A DNA stretch of 6,833 nucleotides from Candidatus Aenigmatarchaeota archaeon (GTDB lineage Archaea > Aenigmatarchaeota > Aenigmatarchaeia > QMZP01), in the NCBI GenBank assembly GCA_030673725.1, contig DAOVIL010000026.1, forward strand, positions 1 through 6,833, read 5' to 3'. This document shows, one piece after another, positions 5,346 to 6,833 of this stretch (its first letter is position 1; every line of letters begins with the position of its first letter). Made by a program: the position numbers and the translations under genes. The notes beneath the pieces were generated by a model. That model saw nothing but the letters and a program-made list of their open reading frames with translations. It ran no database searches and was not told the DNA's origin.

Positions 5346-6830
5346 ATGGTAAGATTCACCGACCAGGTATCTGAAGCTCTTTTTGAATACGTAATCCATA
5401 CTCGGCTCAAGCCCAGGGGCAGGACCCCGGATGAAGTGAGGCTGGGCTGCCAGATAACAGAAGACATGTACATGCCTCTAGCCATGTTCAGCGCGGCCAT
5501 GCAGTGCACGACAGGCCCTGATCTTTCAATCGCACTTGCGCAGTATGGTGGTTGCGGCGTCATCCCCAGGAGCCTTTCCCAGGAAGACAGAGTAGATGCT
5601 GTGAAAAAGGTAAAGAGGGCAAAGGCAGGTTTCGTCTATGACACCATCAATGTGACGCCAGACACCCCGATAGCCGAGGTAGAGAAGATACGGAAAGAAA
5701 CTGGATACTCCAGCTTCCCTGTGGTCGGCGATGACGGAAAGCTTGAGGGCCTCCTGACAGAGAAGAGGTACAGGCGGGACAGGGACAGCGTCCTTCCTGT
5801 GAGCGCCAGGATGAAGCCTGTGAGCGAGATGAAGCTAGGAGAGGATGGGATATCGCTTGGGGAAGCCAATAACAAGCTGCTCGAATTCGGGATAGGCATA
5901 CTCCCCATAGTGGACAGGAACGGCACCTACTTGTGCTCTGTCTTCTGGCAGGACCTGCAGAAGCATCTGGATTATCCTGACGAATTCGTTGACGACAAGG
6001 GAAGGTACAGGACCTTTGTCGCAGCTTCCATGTTCCCTAACGATTTCGATGTCGTGGAACAGCTCGTGAAGGAGGGCGCAGACGGCATAGTGGTGGACAC
6101 AGCAGATGCGAAGAACCCCCTGATGGTGGACGCGATAAAGAGGTACCTGACGCTTGATGTGCCTGTGATAGGGGGCAACATAATAGACAGGGAAGGATTC
6201 TACCTGGTGGCAAGGGCAGGCGCGCACATGGCAAAGATAGGCCAGGGCCCGGGATACGGATGCACCACCAGGAGGAAGAAATCCCAGGGCAGGGCACAGG
6301 CTACAGCCATAAGGGACTGCACAGCAGCAAGGGACAGGTTTGCCAAAAGGAAGAGAGGGCGCTACGTGAACCTCTGCGCTGACGGTGGCATGGAGGAGAC
6401 AGGAGACATGGGAGTCGCCTTTGCGCTGGGAGCTAACTGCCTCATGCACGGGAAGTACTTCTGCGGCATGACAGAGAGCGCTGCACCTATGGTGACAAGG
6501 ACATTCGGGGTGGATGTCCCTGACAACCCGAGCATACAGACAATCGCGGTGGACTTCAAGTGGTACTGGGGAGAGGCCTCTGCAAGGGGAAAGAATATAG
6601 ACAGGTACGGCCATGCTGACCCCAAGACATTCACGACAGAGGGCAATGAAGGCCCTGTGCCCCATGTCGGCAGCATACATAAGGTCTTCCCTGCGGACAT
6701 ACAGACACTGAAGAACACGCTTTTCGGCTCAGGAGCATTTGACACAAAGGAGTTCAATGAGAAGGCCCTTCTGGAGAGGCAATCCCATGGCTCCCATATA
6801 GAGGGCGGCTCAAAGGTGACGAGGTCCTGA
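5346..6830 (+). CDS. guaB: Divergent inosine-5'-monophosphate dehydrogenase
   Basis: IMP dehydrogenase oxidises IMP to XMP with NAD+, the committed step to guanine nucleotides, in the cytoplasm. The 494 residues match the usual full length. An N-terminal barrel part (PLAMFSAAMQCTTG, 44-57) is interrupted by two CBS-like segments at about 99-148 and 153-207. The barrel then resumes with the cofactor-side aspartate D251 (VVDTADAKN), GGN (276-278) and the catalytic loop GQGPGYGCTT with C306. It continues with ADGG (D346) and the mobile flap containing R420-Y421, the residues that activate water in this family. The flap argues against GMP reductase, as do the CBS segments. Several segments differ from common bacterial and archaeal GuaB and recall the Tritrichomonas foetus enzyme: GRAQATAI after the loop, YWGE before the flap and a C-terminal IEGGSK. 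The start follows a TATA box, and the next in-frame Met is residue 41. The TGA stop lies three bases before the window end. Confidence 0.88.
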   Translation: MVRFTDQVSEALFEYVIHTRLKPRGRTPDEVRLGCQITEDMYMPLAMFSAAMQCTTGPDLSIALAQYGGCGVIPRSLSQEDRVDAVKKVKRAKAGFVYDTINVTPDTPIAEVEKIRKETGYSSFPVVGDDGKLEGLLTEKRYRRDRDSVLPVSARMKPVSEMKLGEDGISLGEANNKLLEFGIGILPIVDRNGTYLCSVFWQDLQKHLDYPDEFVDDKGRYRTFVAASMFPNDFDVVEQLVKEGADGIVVDTADAKNPLMVDAIKRYLTLDVPVIGGNIIDREGFYLVARAGAHMAKIGQGPGYGCTTRRKKSQGRAQATAIRDCTAARDRFAKRKRGRYVNLCADGGMEETGDMGVAFALGANCLMHGKYFCGMTESAAPMVTRTFGVDVPDNPSIQTIAVDFKWYWGEASARGKNIDRYGHADPKTFTTEGNEGPVPHVGSIHKVFPADIQTLKNTLFGSGAFDTKEFNEKALLERQSHGSHIEGGSKVTRS

Positions 6831-6833
6831 TTA

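Noticed and set aside
5835..6680. 281-codon open frame on the minus strand within IMP dehydrogenase
   Set aside because: It is antisense to a well-supported gene, and its translation is rich in Cys, His and Pro with no recognisable domain. Biased codon use on the plus strand explains it.
5346..6830. GMP reductase instead of IMP dehydrogenase
   Set aside because: GMP reductases usually lack CBS domains and the long flap. This protein has two CBS-like segments and the flap Arg-Tyr pair.

Overview
The window looks archaeal. It carries an archaeal-type flap endonuclease 1 (FEN1) ending in a PCNA-binding motif, and a single-subunit archaeal MCM helicase with a C-terminal winged helix. AT-rich TATA-like boxes sit about 24-27 bases before four of the start codons, the layout expected for leaderless archaeal transcripts. 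Arginine is written mostly as AGG and isoleucine often as ATA. A half-size MFS protein and very tight gene packing would suit a small-genome (DPANN-like) archaeon, but the lineage cannot be fixed from this window and that placement is inference.

Layout: all six convincing genes are on the plus strand and no gap exceeds about 65 bases. (1) 66-1316 is a 416-residue protein with several predicted winged-helix domains, probably a DNA-binding regulator. (2) 1349-2383 is FEN1. (3) 2414-2968 is a six-helix, half-length MFS-type membrane protein. (4) 2969-3253 is a 94-residue two-helix membrane protein whose ATG directly follows the previous stop codon. (5) 3287-5302 is the MCM replicative helicase. 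(6) 5346-6830 is a divergent IMP dehydrogenase with two CBS-like segments and an unusual active-site loop. The first bases hold only an ambiguous open tail that may belong to a gene outside the window.

Functionally, FEN1 (Okazaki-fragment flap removal) and MCM (fork unwinding) form a replication neighbourhood interrupted by a small membrane-protein pair. IMP dehydrogenase supplies guanine nucleotides. FEN1, the MFS-type gene, MCM and IMP dehydrogenase each appear to have their own promoter. Only the two membrane genes look co-transcribed, and the second of them has a GGAGG ribosome-binding site inside the end of the first.

No mobile element, CRISPR array, rRNA or tRNA was seen. I found no convincing new defence or mobile system. 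The points most worth following are the membrane-protein pair between replication genes, the divergent IMP dehydrogenase and the multi-winged-helix protein.
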